From assembly GCF_900089955.1 (NCBI RefSeq), contig NZ_FLQX01000002.1:20869-84868 (forward strand): a stretch of DNA of 64,000 nucleotides, given 5' to 3'. Below are positions 19,071 to 28,758 of the stretch, piece by piece. The stretch is from Candidatus Accumulibacter aalborgensis (GTDB taxonomy: Bacteria; Pseudomonadota; Gammaproteobacteria; Burkholderiales; Rhodocyclaceae). Position numbers and translations under genes: made by a program. Position 1 is the first letter of the stretch, and every line of letters starts with the position of its first letter. Under the pieces are notes generated by a model that was not told the origin of the DNA, ran no database searches, and saw only the letters and a program-made list of their open reading frames with translations.

Positions 19071-19442
19071 ATGAAACTGCAGATGGGGAGAAGCGACGGC
19101 CTGAACACCTTTACGGCCTACGGAGCAGGCTATGTCAGCGTGAACGGCATCCGTCACACGAGCAACCTGGCCGTGTTGCCCGAGCGGCTGATTCCGGACT
19201 GGACAAAGGCGACATTCGAAACGCTGACCGTCGAGGATATCGAATTGCTGGCCTCTCTGGACGCCGAAATCGTCCTGCTGGGCACCGGCGACCGGCTGCG
19301 CTTCCCGAGTCCAGAACTGCTGCGACCACTGGTTCGCAGGCAAAAGGGCCTTGAGGTCATGGATCTGCCGGCCGCCTGCCGCACCTACAACATACTGATG
19401 GCAGAAGGACGCAAGGTTGCCGTCGGTCTGCTCCTCGTCTAG
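19071..19442 (+). CDS. Mth938-like (DUF498) domain protein
   Basis: A 123-residue protein of the Mth938/NDUFAF3-like family (PF04430). Typical features are the YGAGYVSVNGIRHTSNLAVLP strand region, DAEIVLLGTGDRLRFP and the C-terminal CRTYNILMAEGRKVAVGLL. The bacterial function is unknown; the mitochondrial relative helps assemble complex I. The gene is divergent from alaC, a pairing often seen in betaproteobacteria. ATG 19071 is preferred over an upstream TTG at 19053. Confidence 0.88.
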   Translation: MKLQMGRSDGLNTFTAYGAGYVSVNGIRHTSNLAVLPERLIPDWTKATFETLTVEDIELLASLDAEIVLLGTGDRLRFPSPELLRPLVRRQKGLEVMDLPAACRTYNILMAEGRKVAVGLLLV

Positions 19443-19465
19443 GGACTGAGCGATCAACGGATGGA

Positions 19466-19492
19466 CAAGAAAAGGGCGGCCGAAGCCGCCCT
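19466..19492 (-). terminator. Rho-independent terminator of the Bax-inhibitor-1 gene
   Basis: On the minus strand an 8-bp stem AGGGCGGC / GCCGCCCT with a TTCG tetraloop is followed by TTTTCTT. It lies 27 nt beyond the stop codon of the gene ending at 19519. Confidence 0.85.
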
Positions 19493-19518
19493 CGCTGGCC
19501 AACCCAAAGCGCGCTCGA

Positions 19519-20205
19519 TCAGTCGCGGTCGCCGCTCAGCATCATCAGCACGTTGAGCAGACTGACGAAGACGTTGTAGATATCGAGATAGACCGCCAAT
19601 GTCGCTGAAATGTAGTTGTCCTCGCCACCGGTGACGATCCGGCTGATGTCATAGAGGATGTAGGCCGAGAAGACCATGATCGCAATCGCCGAGATGGTCA
19701 GCGACAGTGCCGGAACCTGGAAGAATATGTTGGCCACGGCTGCCAGTAGAACCACGATCATGCCGATGAACAGGAACTTGCCGAGGAAACTGAAGTCCTT
19801 TTTGGTCACCGTCGCCACGCCGGCGAGCGAAAAGAAGATCAACCCGGTACCACCTGCTGCCGTCGCGATCAGCGACCCTCCGTTGCTGAAACCAAGCGCC
19901 ACCTGCAGGATGCGCGACAGCATCAGACCCATGAAAAAGGTAAAGCCAAGCAACAGGACGACGCCCATGCCGCTGTCCTTGGTGCGCTCAATTCCCCACA
20001 TGAAGCCAAAGGCCACACCGAGGAAAAGCAGGAACGACATGAACGGGCTGCCGGCCAGGAAGGTAAACTTCATCTGTACGCCGACCAGCGCGCCGATGAC
20101 GGTGGGCACCATGGTCAGGGCGAGCAGCATGAACGTATTGCGCAGAACGCGGTTCTGCTGTAGCGCCATCTCCTGGCTTGCGGTCATTTGAAACTGGGGT
20201 TGCAT
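19519..20205 (-). CDS. Bax inhibitor-1 family membrane protein (YccA/YbhL type)
   Basis: A 228-residue integral membrane protein with about seven hydrophobic segments and the BI-1 C-terminal signature (SAYILYDISRIVTGGEDNYISATLAVYLD). E. coli YccA modulates the FtsH protease; other members behave as pH-gated calcium channels. Either role here is by analogy. ATG 20205 is chosen because CAGGAGG lies 7 nt upstream; a start 17 codons earlier has no such site. It is monocistronic with its own terminator. Confidence 0.92.
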   Translation of the reverse strand: MQPQFQMTASQEMALQQNRVLRNTFMLLALTMVPTVIGALVGVQMKFTFLAGSPFMSFLLFLGVAFGFMWGIERTKDSGMGVVLLLGFTFFMGLMLSRILQVALGFSNGGSLIATAAGGTGLIFFSLAGVATVTKKDFSFLGKFLFIGMIVVLLAAVANIFFQVPALSLTISAIAIMVFSAYILYDISRIVTGGEDNYISATLAVYLDIYNVFVSLLNVLMMLSGDRD

Positions 20206-20383
20206 TGCGTGTTCCTCCTGTAATTGAATTACGACTACGGCGCTAAGACTAGCCAACTAAAGGAAAAGTTGCAATGGTGGCGCACGGATTCAAGAATTCG
20301 CCAAAGTCGCTCGCCGCGCGTGAACCGCAACCGGCGTGCTATCATTCGCCGGCTCAAGGCGTCAGCCTGAAGCGTTTTTTGCA

Positions 20384-20471
20384 GGAAGCGTGGCAGAGTG
20401 GTCGATTGCACCGGTCTTGAAAACCGGCAACGGGCAACCGTTCGTGAGTTCGAATCTCACCGCTTCCGCCA
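20384..20471 (+). tRNA. tRNA-Ser (UGA)
   Basis: An 88-nt class II tRNA with acceptor GGAAGCG/CGCTTCC, anticodon stem-loop CCGGT-CTTGAAA-ACCGG (anticodon TGA), a long variable arm (CGGGCAACCG) and an encoded CCA. The next gene starts only 14 nt after the CCA, so tRNA and mRNA are probably made as one transcript. Confidence 0.97.
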
Positions 20472-20484
20472 GGAAGAAGCCGCC

Positions 20485-21012
20485 ATGGACGTCTTGATCT
20501 CCGCCGTGACCGCCGCTGATGTTGACGCGGTCGTCGCCCTTGCACGCCGTAGCTGGCAGCAAACTTATTCTGGGATCATCAGCCAGGAGCAGATCGACTT
20601 CATGCTCGAGCAGCGCTACCATCCGCAGCGCCTGCTCGAGGAATTGACGATGCCGCAGATATGGTGGGACCAGGCTAGTTTCGACGGGCGACTGGCTGGT
20701 TTTTCGTCATGCCTGATCACCCCGACCGGGAACATGAAGCTCGACAAACTTTACGTCGATCCGGAGCGCCAACGCATGGGGATTGGAGCGCAACTCCTCG
20801 ACCGCGTCGTTGGCCACGCCTTGGCGGCGGCCTGCGAGACGCTGATTCTGGCGGTCAACAAACGGAATGATCGCGCCATCGCAGCTTATCGAAAACACGG
20901 CTTCGCGGTTCGCGAATCGGTCTGCGTCGCGATTGGCGACGGCTTCGTGATGGACGACTTCATAATGGCCAGGTCACTGGCGGCGCACGCCGCAAGGCGC
21001 CACACTCGATGA
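20485..21012 (+). CDS. GNAT-family N-acetyltransferase
   Basis: A 175-residue GCN5-related acetyltransferase. Its acetyl-CoA binding signature is [21 protein letters not shown] (motif A, near residues 90-110), followed by [19 protein letters not shown] (motif B). The substrate cannot be told; RimI-like protein acetylation or small-molecule acetylation are both possible. The frame runs upstream into tRNA-Ser, but ATG 20485 with AGGAAGAA just before it is the real start. The stop overlaps the dapF start (ATGA), so it leads the operon GNAT-dapF-DUF484-xerC. Confidence 0.87.
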   Translation: MDVLISAVTAADVDAVVALARRSWQQTYSGIISQEQIDFMLEQRYHPQRLLEELTMPQIWWDQASFDGRLAGFSSCLITPTGNMKLDKLYVDPERQRMGIGAQLLDRVVGHALAAACETLILAVNKRNDRAIAAYRKHGFAVRESVCVAIGDGFVMDDFIMARSLAAHAARRHTR

Positions 21013-21839
21013 AACTCGCATTTGTCAAAATGCACGGGCTGGGCAACGATTTTGTCGTGCTCGATGGCGTTCGCCAGTCGGTCGCGCTGACCGCCGAGCA
21101 ACTCCGCTTCCTGGCCGACCGCCATTTTGGCGTCGGCTGCGACCAGATTCTGCTCGTTGAACAAGCCAGGCAAGCCGGCGTCGATTTTCGCTATCGCATC
21201 TTCAACGCCGATGGCGGCGAGGTCGAGCAGTGTGGCAACGGGGCGCGCTGCTTCGTGCGCTTCGTGCACGACCAGGGCTTGACTGCGAAGCGAGAGATTC
21301 GCGTCGAAACGATGGCTGGCTTGATCGTCCCGCGGCTTGAGGATGACGGCAAGGTAAGCGTCGACATGGGCGTGCCGGTATTCGCGCCGGCGCAGATTCC
21401 ATTCGTCGCCGCTACCGACGATCTGGTGCAGGCCTTGCTGGTCGGTGACGAAGAAATTGCCGTCACCGCCGTCGGGATGGGAAACCCGCACGCAGTCCAG
21501 GTGGTCGTCGATGTCGATACGGCAGCGGTTGAGCGCCAGGGGCCGCTGATCGAGTCACACCGGCGTTTCCCGCAGCGCGTCAACGCGGGTTTCATGCAGG
21601 TGCTGGGCCGCCAGGCGATTCGCCTGCGGGTTTTCGAGCGTGGTGCCGGTGAAACGCTGGCCTGTGGTACCGGCGCTTGCGCCGCCGTAGTGGCCGGCAT
21701 CGCCCGTGGCCTGCTCGATTCACCGGTGCGCGTCGAAACGCGTGGTGGAGCGCTGATGGTGGCCTGGAACGGCACTGGCACGCCGGTTTTGATGAGCGGC
21801 CCTGCTGTCACTGTATTCAAGGGAGAAGTAGAGTTATGA
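21009..21839 (+). CDS. dapF: Diaminopimelate epimerase
   Basis: Converts LL- to meso-diaminopimelate for lysine and peptidoglycan. The 276-residue protein has the two catalytic cysteines in [17 protein letters not shown] (near residue 77) and [14 protein letters not shown] (near 220), plus the N-terminal [15 protein letters not shown]. Overlapping start/stop codons with its neighbours on both sides show translational coupling. Confidence 0.97.
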   Translation: MKLAFVKMHGLGNDFVVLDGVRQSVALTAEQLRFLADRHFGVGCDQILLVEQARQAGVDFRYRIFNADGGEVEQCGNGARCFVRFVHDQGLTAKREIRVETMAGLIVPRLEDDGKVSVDMGVPVFAPAQIPFVAATDDLVQALLVGDEEIAVTAVGMGNPHAVQVVVDVDTAAVERQGPLIESHRRFPQRVNAGFMQVLGRQAIRLRVFERGAGETLACGTGACAAVVAGIARGLLDSPVRVETRGGALMVAWNGTGTPVLMSGPAVTVFKGEVEL

Positions 21840-22489
21840 GATCGGAAGAAGTTGCGCACTATCTGCAGAACAATCCGCAGTTTTTCGAGCAACACGCGGA
21901 TCTGGTCGCCAACATGGTCGTCCCGCATCCGCATAGCGGGCGAACGATCTCGATCACTGAACGGCAGATGCTGGCCCTGCGCGACAAGAACCGGCAGCTC
22001 GAAGGCAAGATGGGCGAGTTGCTCCAGTTCGGTGAGGAGAACGACGAGATCAGCGCGAAAATGCACCGACTGGCCGTCGGCATGATCACCGCCACGAGTT
22101 TTCAGGCGGCACTGCACACCTTGAACTCCCACTTGGGCGACGATTTTGAAGTGCCGCATGTAGCCCTGCGTCTCTGGCATCGCCCCGAAGGCAGCGATGA
22201 ACTGCCCGAATTCGCCGACGTGAGCGAAGCCCTGCAGGCCTTTGCCGAGACCCTGGCGCAACCGTTCTGTGGCTCGACAAACGGTTTCGAAACGTCGTCC
22301 TGGTTCGGTGAGGCATCCCTGCATGTCCGCTCGCAGGCACTGATCGCCCTGCGCAACGGTAACTGCACGATCGGCATGATCGCGCTCGGCAGCGAGGATC
22401 TCGAACGCTTCTACGCGGCGATGGGAACGATCTACCTCGAACGTCTGGGCGACATGGCTTCGGCGGCGCTGGCTCGCGTCCTGCGCTGA
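21836..22489 (+). CDS. DUF484 family protein
   Basis: A 217-residue protein of the DUF484 (YigA-like) family, with a GAF-like fold. The N-terminal helix ([24 protein letters not shown]) and a heptad-like stretch ([18 protein letters not shown]) precede the GAF-like part. Its function is unknown. It sits between dapF and xerC exactly as yigA does in enterobacteria. The ATG overlaps the dapF stop (ATGA). A longer in-frame reading (from 21677) lies inside dapF and is not real. Confidence 0.9.
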   Translation: MRSEEVAHYLQNNPQFFEQHADLVANMVVPHPHSGRTISITERQMLALRDKNRQLEGKMGELLQFGEENDEISAKMHRLAVGMITATSFQAALHTLNSHLGDDFEVPHVALRLWHRPEGSDELPEFADVSEALQAFAETLAQPFCGSTNGFETSSWFGEASLHVRSQALIALRNGNCTIGMIALGSEDLERFYAAMGTIYLERLGDMASAALARVLR

Positions 22490-22499
22490 ACACGGGCCA

Positions 22500-23414
22500 A
22501 TGACCGCCAGCGAACGCGCCGCCGGCATCAGCGCCTACCTCGATGAGCTCGCGCAGCAACGAAGGTTGTCAGCGCATACGGTCACCAACTACCGGCACGA
22601 TCTCCAGTCGCTGTGCACCCTGATCGGCGAACTGCCCGGCGACTGCGGCTTCGAGGCCATCGAAACGCATCACATTCGGCGCTTCGTCGGGCAACTGCAC
22701 ACGCGTGGGCTCGGTGGCCGCTCCCTCGGCCGTACCCTGTCAGCGTGGCGGGGATTCTACCGCTGGCTCGGCCAGCGCGGCACGGCCACCCAGAACCCGG
22801 TCGACAGCGTGCGGCCGCCGAAGAGCGCCAAGGCGCTGCCGAAAGCTCTGTCACCCGACGAAGCAAATCGCCTGCTCGCAGCGGCTGGCGAAGACATCCT
22901 GGAGATTCGCGATCAGGCGATTTTCGAGTTATTCTACTCTTCCGGTCTGCGCCTCGCCGAACTTGCCGCCCTCGATATTTCCTGCCTCGAAGACCTGCTC
23001 GCCGGGGAGGTTCGCGTTCTCGGCAAGCGCAAGAAGCTGCGCATCGTTCCGGTCGGCAGCAAGGCCAGGGAGGCGGTAGCTCGATGGGCTGAGCAGCGCG
23101 CCCGACTGGTCGCCATGGACGAGGTCGCCTTGTTCGTTGGCCAGCGCGGCAAACGCCTGGGCTGTCGCATGATCCAGCTCCGTCTGGCGGGGCGTGGCTT
23201 GACGCAGAGTTTGCCGGCGCGGGTGCATCCACATATGCTGCGCCACTCATTCGCCTCGCACGTCCTGCAGTCGTCGGGCGACCTGCGCGCCGTGCAGGAG
23301 ATGCTCGGTCACGCCAGCATTGCCTCGACGCAGGTCTACACCCACCTCGATTTCCAGCATCTGGCAACGGTCTACGATCAGTCGCACCCGCGCGCCAGGC
23401 GCAAGACGGATTAG
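22500..23414 (+). CDS. xerC: Tyrosine recombinase XerC
   Basis: Site-specific recombinase that with XerD resolves chromosome dimers at dif. The 304 residues comprise an N-terminal SAM-like core-binding domain (~10-95) and a C-terminal catalytic domain with all expected residues: Arg in SSGLRLAEL, Lys in GKRKKLRIVPVG, His-Arg in HPHMLRHSFASH, His in LGHASIAST and nucleophile Tyr in QVYTHLD. The dapF-DUF484-xerC context marks it as housekeeping XerC and not a phage integrase. Confidence 0.95.
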   Translation: MTASERAAGISAYLDELAQQRRLSAHTVTNYRHDLQSLCTLIGELPGDCGFEAIETHHIRRFVGQLHTRGLGGRSLGRTLSAWRGFYRWLGQRGTATQNPVDSVRPPKSAKALPKALSPDEANRLLAAAGEDILEIRDQAIFELFYSSGLRLAELAALDISCLEDLLAGEVRVLGKRKKLRIVPVGSKAREAVARWAEQRARLVAMDEVALFVGQRGKRLGCRMIQLRLAGRGLTQSLPARVHPHMLRHSFASHVLQSSGDLRAVQEMLGHASIASTQVYTHLDFQHLATVYDQSHPRARRKTD

Positions 23415-23422
23415 CGGGCAGC

Positions 23423-25729
23423 TCAGTCCTCCGGCTTGACGGTTTCATCCACTGGGGGGGCCGGTTCCAGTTCGGCGGGAGCATTTTCCTGATAGAACAG
23501 CTCGTGGCTCGGACCCTTGGCGACGCCAGGAGAAGCCACCGATACGAGGCCTTCAGGAGTGGGGAGAAAGGACTCGGGAACATCCTTCAGCACCTTGGCC
23601 ATATAGGCAATCCAGGTCGGCAGAGCGGCCGTACCGCCCGTTTCGCCGTTACCCAGACTCTTTGGCTGATCGAAGCCGATCCACGAACAGCCGACAACCG
23701 TTTGCTGGTAGCCGCAAAACCAGGCGTCCACGTGCTCATTGGTGGTGCCCGTCTTGCCCGCGAGATCCTTGCGCTTGAGCGTCGCAGAGGCACGCGCCGC
23801 GGTGCCATAGATCGTCACATCACGCAGCATGCTGTCCATCAGGAAAGCGTTGCGTGGATCGATCGCCCGCAGAGTTTCATCACCCGCGGTGATCGGTTCG
23901 GCGCGCGCGAGTACCTGTTTCTTGTCGTCCTGTATCTCGCGAACGATGTAAGGTCGGATGCGGTAGCCACCGTTGGCAAAGACCGCGTAGGCGGTGACCA
24001 TCTGCCAAGGAGTGACCGACCCGGCGCCCAGCGCCATCGTCAGATAGGGCGGATGCTTGCTGGCATCAAAGCCAAAACGGGTAACGTAGTCCTGCACAAA
24101 GCGCACGCCGCTCGCCTGCAGGAGGCGAATCGAGACCATGTTCTTAGACTTGGCCAGCGCTGTGCGCATGCTCATCGGGCCCTCGTACTTGCCGTCATAG
24201 TTCTTGGGTTCCCAGGCCTGGCTACCGGTTACCGCGGAGGGAAAGCTGATCGGCTCGTCATTGATGATCGATGCTGGCGTAAAACCTTTTTCCAGCGCGC
24301 CGGAATAGATGAACGGCTTGAAACTCGAACCGGGCTGCCGCCACGCCTGCGTGACATGATTGAATTGGTTGCGATTGAAATCAAAGCCCCCGACCAGCGC
24401 ACGGATGGCGCCATCGCGCGGGTCGGCAGCAAGGAAGGCGGCTTCCGCCTCGGGCATTTGCACGATACGCCAGTTGTTTTTTTCGTCGCTCTGAATGCGA
24501 ATGATCGCGCCCCGGCGGATCCGCTTGTTTGGTGGTGCTTTTTGGTCAATCATACGGACAGCAACCTTCAGACCGTCGCCGCTGATGGTCACGACTTCGC
24601 CGCCACGGCGGTAGGCGCGAATTCGTTTACTGTCCGCTTGCAGGACGATGGCCGGGCGCAGGTCTTCGGCATCGTGAAAATCCTGCAGCAATTCGTCAAG
24701 AGCTTCATCCTGTTCCGACTTGATGTCGGCGAGGTCTACATAGGCTTCGGCACCGCGGTAGCCGTGCCTGCGGTCGTAGTCCATCACACCCCGCCGAAGG
24801 GCGGCATAGGCAGCTTCCTGGTCGTCCCTGACGATCGTCGTGTAAACCCGCAGCCCTCGTGTATACACGTCATCGGGAAAGCGCTCGGCGGCAATCTGGC
24901 GCGCCATTTCGGTCACGAACTCGGCGTGTACAGGCGCCTCGTTGACGTCACGTTTGATGACCAGTGCTTGCTGCAGCGCCGCTTCGTATTGCCCGTTATC
25001 GATGAAACCGAGTTCGTTCATTCGGCGCAGCACATACTGCTGGCGGAGACGCGCGCGCTTCGGATTGACCACCGGGTTGTAGGCCGAGGGAGCTTTCGGC
25101 AGCCCAGCGAGCATGGCCACTTCGGCGAGCGTCAGGTCGGCCAGCGGTTTGCCAAAGTAGGCATGTGCTGCCGCGGCGAAGCCATAGGCGCGCTGGCCGA
25201 GAAATATCTGGTTGATGTACAGCTCGAGAATCTGGTCCTTACTGAGATTGCTTTCAATCTTGAAAGAGAGAAGCGCTTCATAGAGCTTGCGTGTGTAGGT
25301 TTTTTCGGACGAAAGGAAGAAATTCTTGGCGACCTGTTGGGTGATCGTCGATGCGCCCTGGCGTTTGCCGCCACCCAGCAGGTTGGCGTACAGTGCGCGC
25401 AGCACGCCAAGCGTGTCCACTCCGCCGTGCTGATAGAAGCGCTCATCCTCGGCGGCCAGGATCGCCTGTTTCATGATCGCGGGAACGTCATGGATGTTGA
25501 CAACGGCCCGCCGCTCCTCGCCGAACTCGCCAATCAGATAGCCATCGGCGGTGTACACCCGCAGGGGAACCTTCGGTCGATAGTCGGTAAGAATCTCCAG
25601 CGACGGCAGGTTCGGATAGGTGAGGCTAAGGACGACAGCCGCCAGGGCAATGGCCATTGCGGCGAGACCGACAACAAAAGCAATCGGGTACAGGAACCAG
25701 CGGAGGGCGGTAGGCAACAGAGCATCCAA
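23423..25729 (-). CDS. mrcA: Class A penicillin-binding protein 1A
   Basis: Bifunctional peptidoglycan synthase of the inner membrane, 768 residues. An N-terminal membrane anchor (~10-35) is followed by the glycosyltransferase GT51 domain with the catalytic Glu in AAEDERFYQHGGVD (near 85). The transpeptidase domain has SxxK in PGSSFKPFIYSGAL (near 460), SKN (AKSKNMVS, near 525) and KTGT (GKTGTTNEHVDAWF, near 665). The low-complexity acidic and proline-rich C-terminus is normal. It is divergent from pilM, the classical arrangement in beta- and gammaproteobacteria. Confidence 0.96.
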   Translation of the reverse strand: MDALLPTALRWFLYPIAFVVGLAAMAIALAAVVLSLTYPNLPSLEILTDYRPKVPLRVYTADGYLIGEFGEERRAVVNIHDVPAIMKQAILAAEDERFYQHGGVDTLGVLRALYANLLGGGKRQGASTITQQVAKNFFLSSEKTYTRKLYEALLSFKIESNLSKDQILELYINQIFLGQRAYGFAAAAHAYFGKPLADLTLAEVAMLAGLPKAPSAYNPVVNPKRARLRQQYVLRRMNELGFIDNGQYEAALQQALVIKRDVNEAPVHAEFVTEMARQIAAERFPDDVYTRGLRVYTTIVRDDQEAAYAALRRGVMDYDRRHGYRGAEAYVDLADIKSEQDEALDELLQDFHDAEDLRPAIVLQADSKRIRAYRRGGEVVTISGDGLKVAVRMIDQKAPPNKRIRRGAIIRIQSDEKNNWRIVQMPEAEAAFLAADPRDGAIRALVGGFDFNRNQFNHVTQAWRQPGSSFKPFIYSGALEKGFTPASIINDEPISFPSAVTGSQAWEPKNYDGKYEGPMSMRTALAKSKNMVSIRLLQASGVRFVQDYVTRFGFDASKHPPYLTMALGAGSVTPWQMVTAYAVFANGGYRIRPYIVREIQDDKKQVLARAEPITAGDETLRAIDPRNAFLMDSMLRDVTIYGTAARASATLKRKDLAGKTGTTNEHVDAWFCGYQQTVVGCSWIGFDQPKSLGNGETGGTAALPTWIAYMAKVLKDVPESFLPTPEGLVSVASPGVAKGPSHELFYQENAPAELEPAPPVDETVKPED

Positions 25730-25825
25730 CAGAAAATGCAGATTGCCGATATTATAGGAGCGCGCCTGTGAAAAGGCTCGAACATCAAGCAGCCAAGCGC
25801 TGCCGGGTGCGTGGCAACAAAGTGC

Positions 25826-25854
25826 TTTACATGCCGTGGCCTTGTTGCTAGCAT
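25826..25854 (+). promoter_or_regulatory. Candidate sigma-70 promoter of the pilMNOPQ operon
   Basis: TTTACA (25826-25831) and TAGCAT (25849-25854) are separated by exactly 17 bp, about 70 nt upstream of the likely pilM start. The hexamers match consensus at five and four of six positions. It lies in the AT-rich gap between mrcA and pilM. Confidence 0.4.
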
Positions 25855-25923
25855 CTAAAGTAGAATATCTATAAGCACGCTAACTACAAATTATTGAAGG
25901 GTTTTTTGGCGAGGGGTGGCGAT

Positions 25924-27003
25924 TTGCAGCTCGATCTTTCGATCTTTAATCCCAAGGCGCGCTCGCTGATCGGCCTCGACATCAGCTCGTCGTCGGTCAA
26001 GATGGTTGAACTGGCCGGCGATGGCAAAGGTGGCTACCGCGTCGACCGGTATGCGATCGAGGTCTTGCCGCGGGACGTGGTCTCGGACGGTAACATCGTC
26101 AATCTTGAGAGTGCCGCGGAGTCCGTCAGGCGTGCGTGGAAGAAGCTGGCCACGTCAACGAGACACGTTGCCATTGCCCTGCCGGCGTCGCATGTCATCA
26201 CCAAGAAAATCATCGTGGCGGCCGGTCAGCGCGACGAAGACCTGGAAGTGCTGGTGGAATCGGAGGCTAACCAGTACATCCCGTTTGCGCTTGACGAGGT
26301 TAACCTCGATTTTCAGGTGGTGGGTCCGGCGCCCTCTTCGCCTGACGAGATCGAAGTCCTGATCGCTGCATCCCGCAAGGAGAAGGTCGAAGACCGTGTC
26401 GCCGTGGCTGAATCGGCCGGACTCAAGCCGGTGGTGCTGGATGTTGAGTCCTACGCCATGCTGGCGGCTTTTGAGCTGGTCCAGAAGCAGCTCGAGGACG
26501 GCGGCAAGGGGCAGATCATAGCGCTGGTCGATGTGGGTGCCAACGTGATGAACCTGACCGTTCTTCGTAACGATCAGCAGCTTTACATTCGCGAGCAGGC
26601 CTTTGGTGGCAATCAACTGACGCAGGATATTGCGCGGGTTTTCGGAATGAGTTTTGAGGAGGCTGAAGCAGAGAAGCGTCGTCATAATTTGCCGGAAAAG
26701 TACGAAGCGGAACTGTTGCGGCCGTTTCTTGAAGCGATGGCGCTCGAACTATCGCGTGCGCTGCAGTTTTTCTTTACTTCGACCCAGTTCAACCAAATCA
26801 ACCACATCGTTCTCGCAGGTGGCTGCGCAGTCATGCCGGGCGCCGACGAAGTCGTTGCTGCGCGCACACAGATCAACACGATCATTGCCAATCCGTTTGC
26901 CGACATGGTGCTTTCCGAACGGGTGCGCGGCAAGAGTCTACTGACCGACGCCTCGTCATTGATGGTCGCCTGCGGCCTCGCCCTGCGGAGGTTTGATCAA
27001 TGA
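25924..27003 (+). CDS. pilM: Type IV pilus assembly protein PilM
   Basis: Cytoplasmic actin-like (FtsA-fold) ATPase-type protein that docks to the PilN tail beneath the inner membrane. Landmarks are SLIGLDISSSSVKMVEL (first phosphate loop), ALVDVGANVMNLTVL (second) and IVLAGGCAVMPG. No ATG fits. TTG 25924 is preferred because AGGGGTGG lies about 7 nt upstream and the protein then begins LQLDLSIFNPKARSLIGLD as in relatives (359 residues); another TTG at 25894 would add 10 residues. The stop overlaps the pilN start. Confidence 0.93.
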   Translation: MQLDLSIFNPKARSLIGLDISSSSVKMVELAGDGKGGYRVDRYAIEVLPRDVVSDGNIVNLESAAESVRRAWKKLATSTRHVAIALPASHVITKKIIVAAGQRDEDLEVLVESEANQYIPFALDEVNLDFQVVGPAPSSPDEIEVLIAASRKEKVEDRVAVAESAGLKPVVLDVESYAMLAAFELVQKQLEDGGKGQIIALVDVGANVMNLTVLRNDQQLYIREQAFGGNQLTQDIARVFGMSFEEAEAEKRRHNLPEKYEAELLRPFLEAMALELSRALQFFFTSTQFNQINHIVLAGGCAVMPGADEVVAARTQINTIIANPFADMVLSERVRGKSLLTDASSLMVACGLALRRFDQ

Positions 27004-27566
27004 TCCGCATCAACCTCCTGCCCCACCGGGAAGAGAAGCGCAGGGCGCGACGGCAACAGTTCTATGCGCGGATCGGCTTGATGACCGTTCTGTCGGGCTT
27101 GCTCGTGTTTCTCGTGTACTCGGTGATTGCCAGCCACATCTCGGCACAGGATGCCAGAAACGAGTTTCTGCGCAAGGAGATCGCCGTGCTGGACAAGCAG
27201 ATTGACCAGATCAAGCGGCTCAAGGAGCAAAGTCACGCCTTGATGGAGCGTAAGCGGATCATCGAATCCTTGCAACGGGATCGGGCGGAAGCAGTGCGCT
27301 TGTTGAGCGAACTGGCGAAGCAGATGCCGGAGGGGGTCTACATCCGCTCGCTCAAGCAGGAAGGACAAAAGATCAGCCTGGTCGGTTTTGCTCAGTCCAG
27401 CGCTCGAGTATCGACGCTGATGCGCAACATCGAAGCATCGCCCTGGCTTGAAAGGCCACAGTTGATAGAAATCAAGGCCGTGATCGTCGACAAACGTCGT
27501 CTCAATGAGTTCTCCATGAATGCATCGCTCAAGAGGGCTGCCGCTGGGCAAGGGGTGCAGAAATGA
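27000..27566 (+). CDS. pilN: Type IV pilus assembly protein PilN
   Basis: A bitopic inner-membrane protein of 188 residues. The cytoplasmic N-terminal motif INLLPHREEKR is the PilM-binding peptide. One membrane helix follows (~22-44), then a coiled coil (~50-95) and a periplasmic ferredoxin-like domain that pairs with PilO. It overlaps pilM and pilO by four bases each. It is part of the alignment complex linking the inner-membrane motor to the PilQ secretin. Confidence 0.95.
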   Translation: MIRINLLPHREEKRRARRQQFYARIGLMTVLSGLLVFLVYSVIASHISAQDARNEFLRKEIAVLDKQIDQIKRLKEQSHALMERKRIIESLQRDRAEAVRLLSELAKQMPEGVYIRSLKQEGQKISLVGFAQSSARVSTLMRNIEASPWLERPQLIEIKAVIVDKRRLNEFSMNASLKRAAAGQGVQK

Positions 27567-28237
27567 AGGCTCGCGCGCTGCCCACGATCGATTTCAAGGC
27601 CCTCCTTCTCGATTTCCAGAACCTGAATCCCCGGGATGTCGGCACCTGGCCTGCCGCACCGCGCGTGGCCGTCCTGCTCGGCTTGTCCTTGACCATCCTG
27701 TTGGCCGGCTGGTGGTTTGTGTGGGTTGACCAGTTGGCGGATCTGGACACGAAGCAGCGGGCGGAACTGAAGCTGCGCGAGGAATTCCTGGCCAAGAAAA
27801 GGGAGGCCGTGAACCTCGACCTGTACATCCAGCAGTTGAACGAGATCGACCGCTCCTTCGGAGCACTCCTGAAGCAACTGCCGAACAAGTCGGAAGTCGA
27901 GGCCTTGCTGGTCGAAATCAATCAGTCGGGGATGGGAAGAGGGCTACAGTTCGAGCTGTTCAAGCCGGGATCGGAGCAAGTCAAGGATTTTTATGCTGAG
28001 TTGCCGATCAACGTGCGATTGACCGGGACCTACCATGATTTCGGGGCTTTCGCCGGGGATATCGGCAAGCTGTCCAGGATTGTCACACTGAACAACATCG
28101 CCATCGCCACAAACCCGCAGAGCAAGGATGGAAGTCTGGTGATGGATGCGGTCACGAAAACCTTTCGCTACCTCGATGAAGACGAACTGGCAGCGAAGAA
28201 GAAGGCCGCCCAGGCTGCAAAGGCGGCGAAGAAATGA
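27563..28237 (+). CDS. pilO: Type IV pilus assembly protein PilO
   Basis: A 224-residue partner of PilN. It has a cytoplasmic N-terminus, a membrane helix at about residues 34-54 (VAVLLGLSLTILLAGWWFVW), a coiled coil (~60-100) and a periplasmic ferredoxin-like domain with the family motif YHDFGAFAGDIGKLSRIVTL. The C-terminus is lysine/alanine-rich (KKKAAQAAKAAKK), a low-complexity tail. It overlaps pilN and pilP by four bases. Confidence 0.95.
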   Translation: MKARALPTIDFKALLLDFQNLNPRDVGTWPAAPRVAVLLGLSLTILLAGWWFVWVDQLADLDTKQRAELKLREEFLAKKREAVNLDLYIQQLNEIDRSFGALLKQLPNKSEVEALLVEINQSGMGRGLQFELFKPGSEQVKDFYAELPINVRLTGTYHDFGAFAGDIGKLSRIVTLNNIAIATNPQSKDGSLVMDAVTKTFRYLDEDELAAKKKAAQAAKAAKK

Positions 28238-28758
28238 CGAAACTTCTCCAGCTCACCACTCTGCTTTGCAGTATGGTGTTGGTCGCTTGTTCCGCAGGCG
28301 ATGACGAGGAATTGCGACAGTGGACGACGACTGTCGGCCAGGACGCCAAGGGCAAGGTTCCGCCTCTGCCGGTGGTCGAACCCTACGAGCCCGTCCCCTA
28401 TGATGTGGGCAACCTTCTCGACCCTTTCAAGCCGGCAAAAATGGGACCCGATGAGAAAAAGGGAGGCGGTGGCTTTCGGCCGGACCTGGAGAGACCCAAG
28501 GAACCCTTGGAGGCTTACCCACTTGAATCGCTGAAATACGTCGGCGTGATGACCAGAAGGAAGGTGTCGTATGCCATCATCCAGGCTGAGGCTGCTTTGT
28601 ACCAGGTCAAGATCGGAAATTACATGGGGCAAAACTTTGGCGTAGTGGTCAATGTTTCCGAGTCAGAAGTGACTTTGCGCGAGCTCATTCAGGATTCTGC
28701 AGGGGACTGGGTCGAGAGAACGAGCACCTTGCTGTTGCAGGAGAAGGGAGCAAAGTAA
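28234..28758 (+). CDS. pilP: Type IV pilus lipoprotein PilP
   Basis: A 174-residue inner-membrane lipoprotein with lipobox LVAC (Cys near residue 20). A flexible proline-rich linker (~40-85) leads to the HR domain (YPLESLKYVGVMTRRKVSYAII) that binds the N0/N1 domains of PilQ. It follows pilO with a four-base overlap and abuts pilQ directly. Confidence 0.95.
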   Translation: MTKLLQLTTLLCSMVLVACSAGDDEELRQWTTTVGQDAKGKVPPLPVVEPYEPVPYDVGNLLDPFKPAKMGPDEKKGGGGFRPDLERPKEPLEAYPLESLKYVGVMTRRKVSYAIIQAEAALYQVKIGNYMGQNFGVVVNVSESEVTLRELIQDSAGDWVERTSTLLLQEKGAK

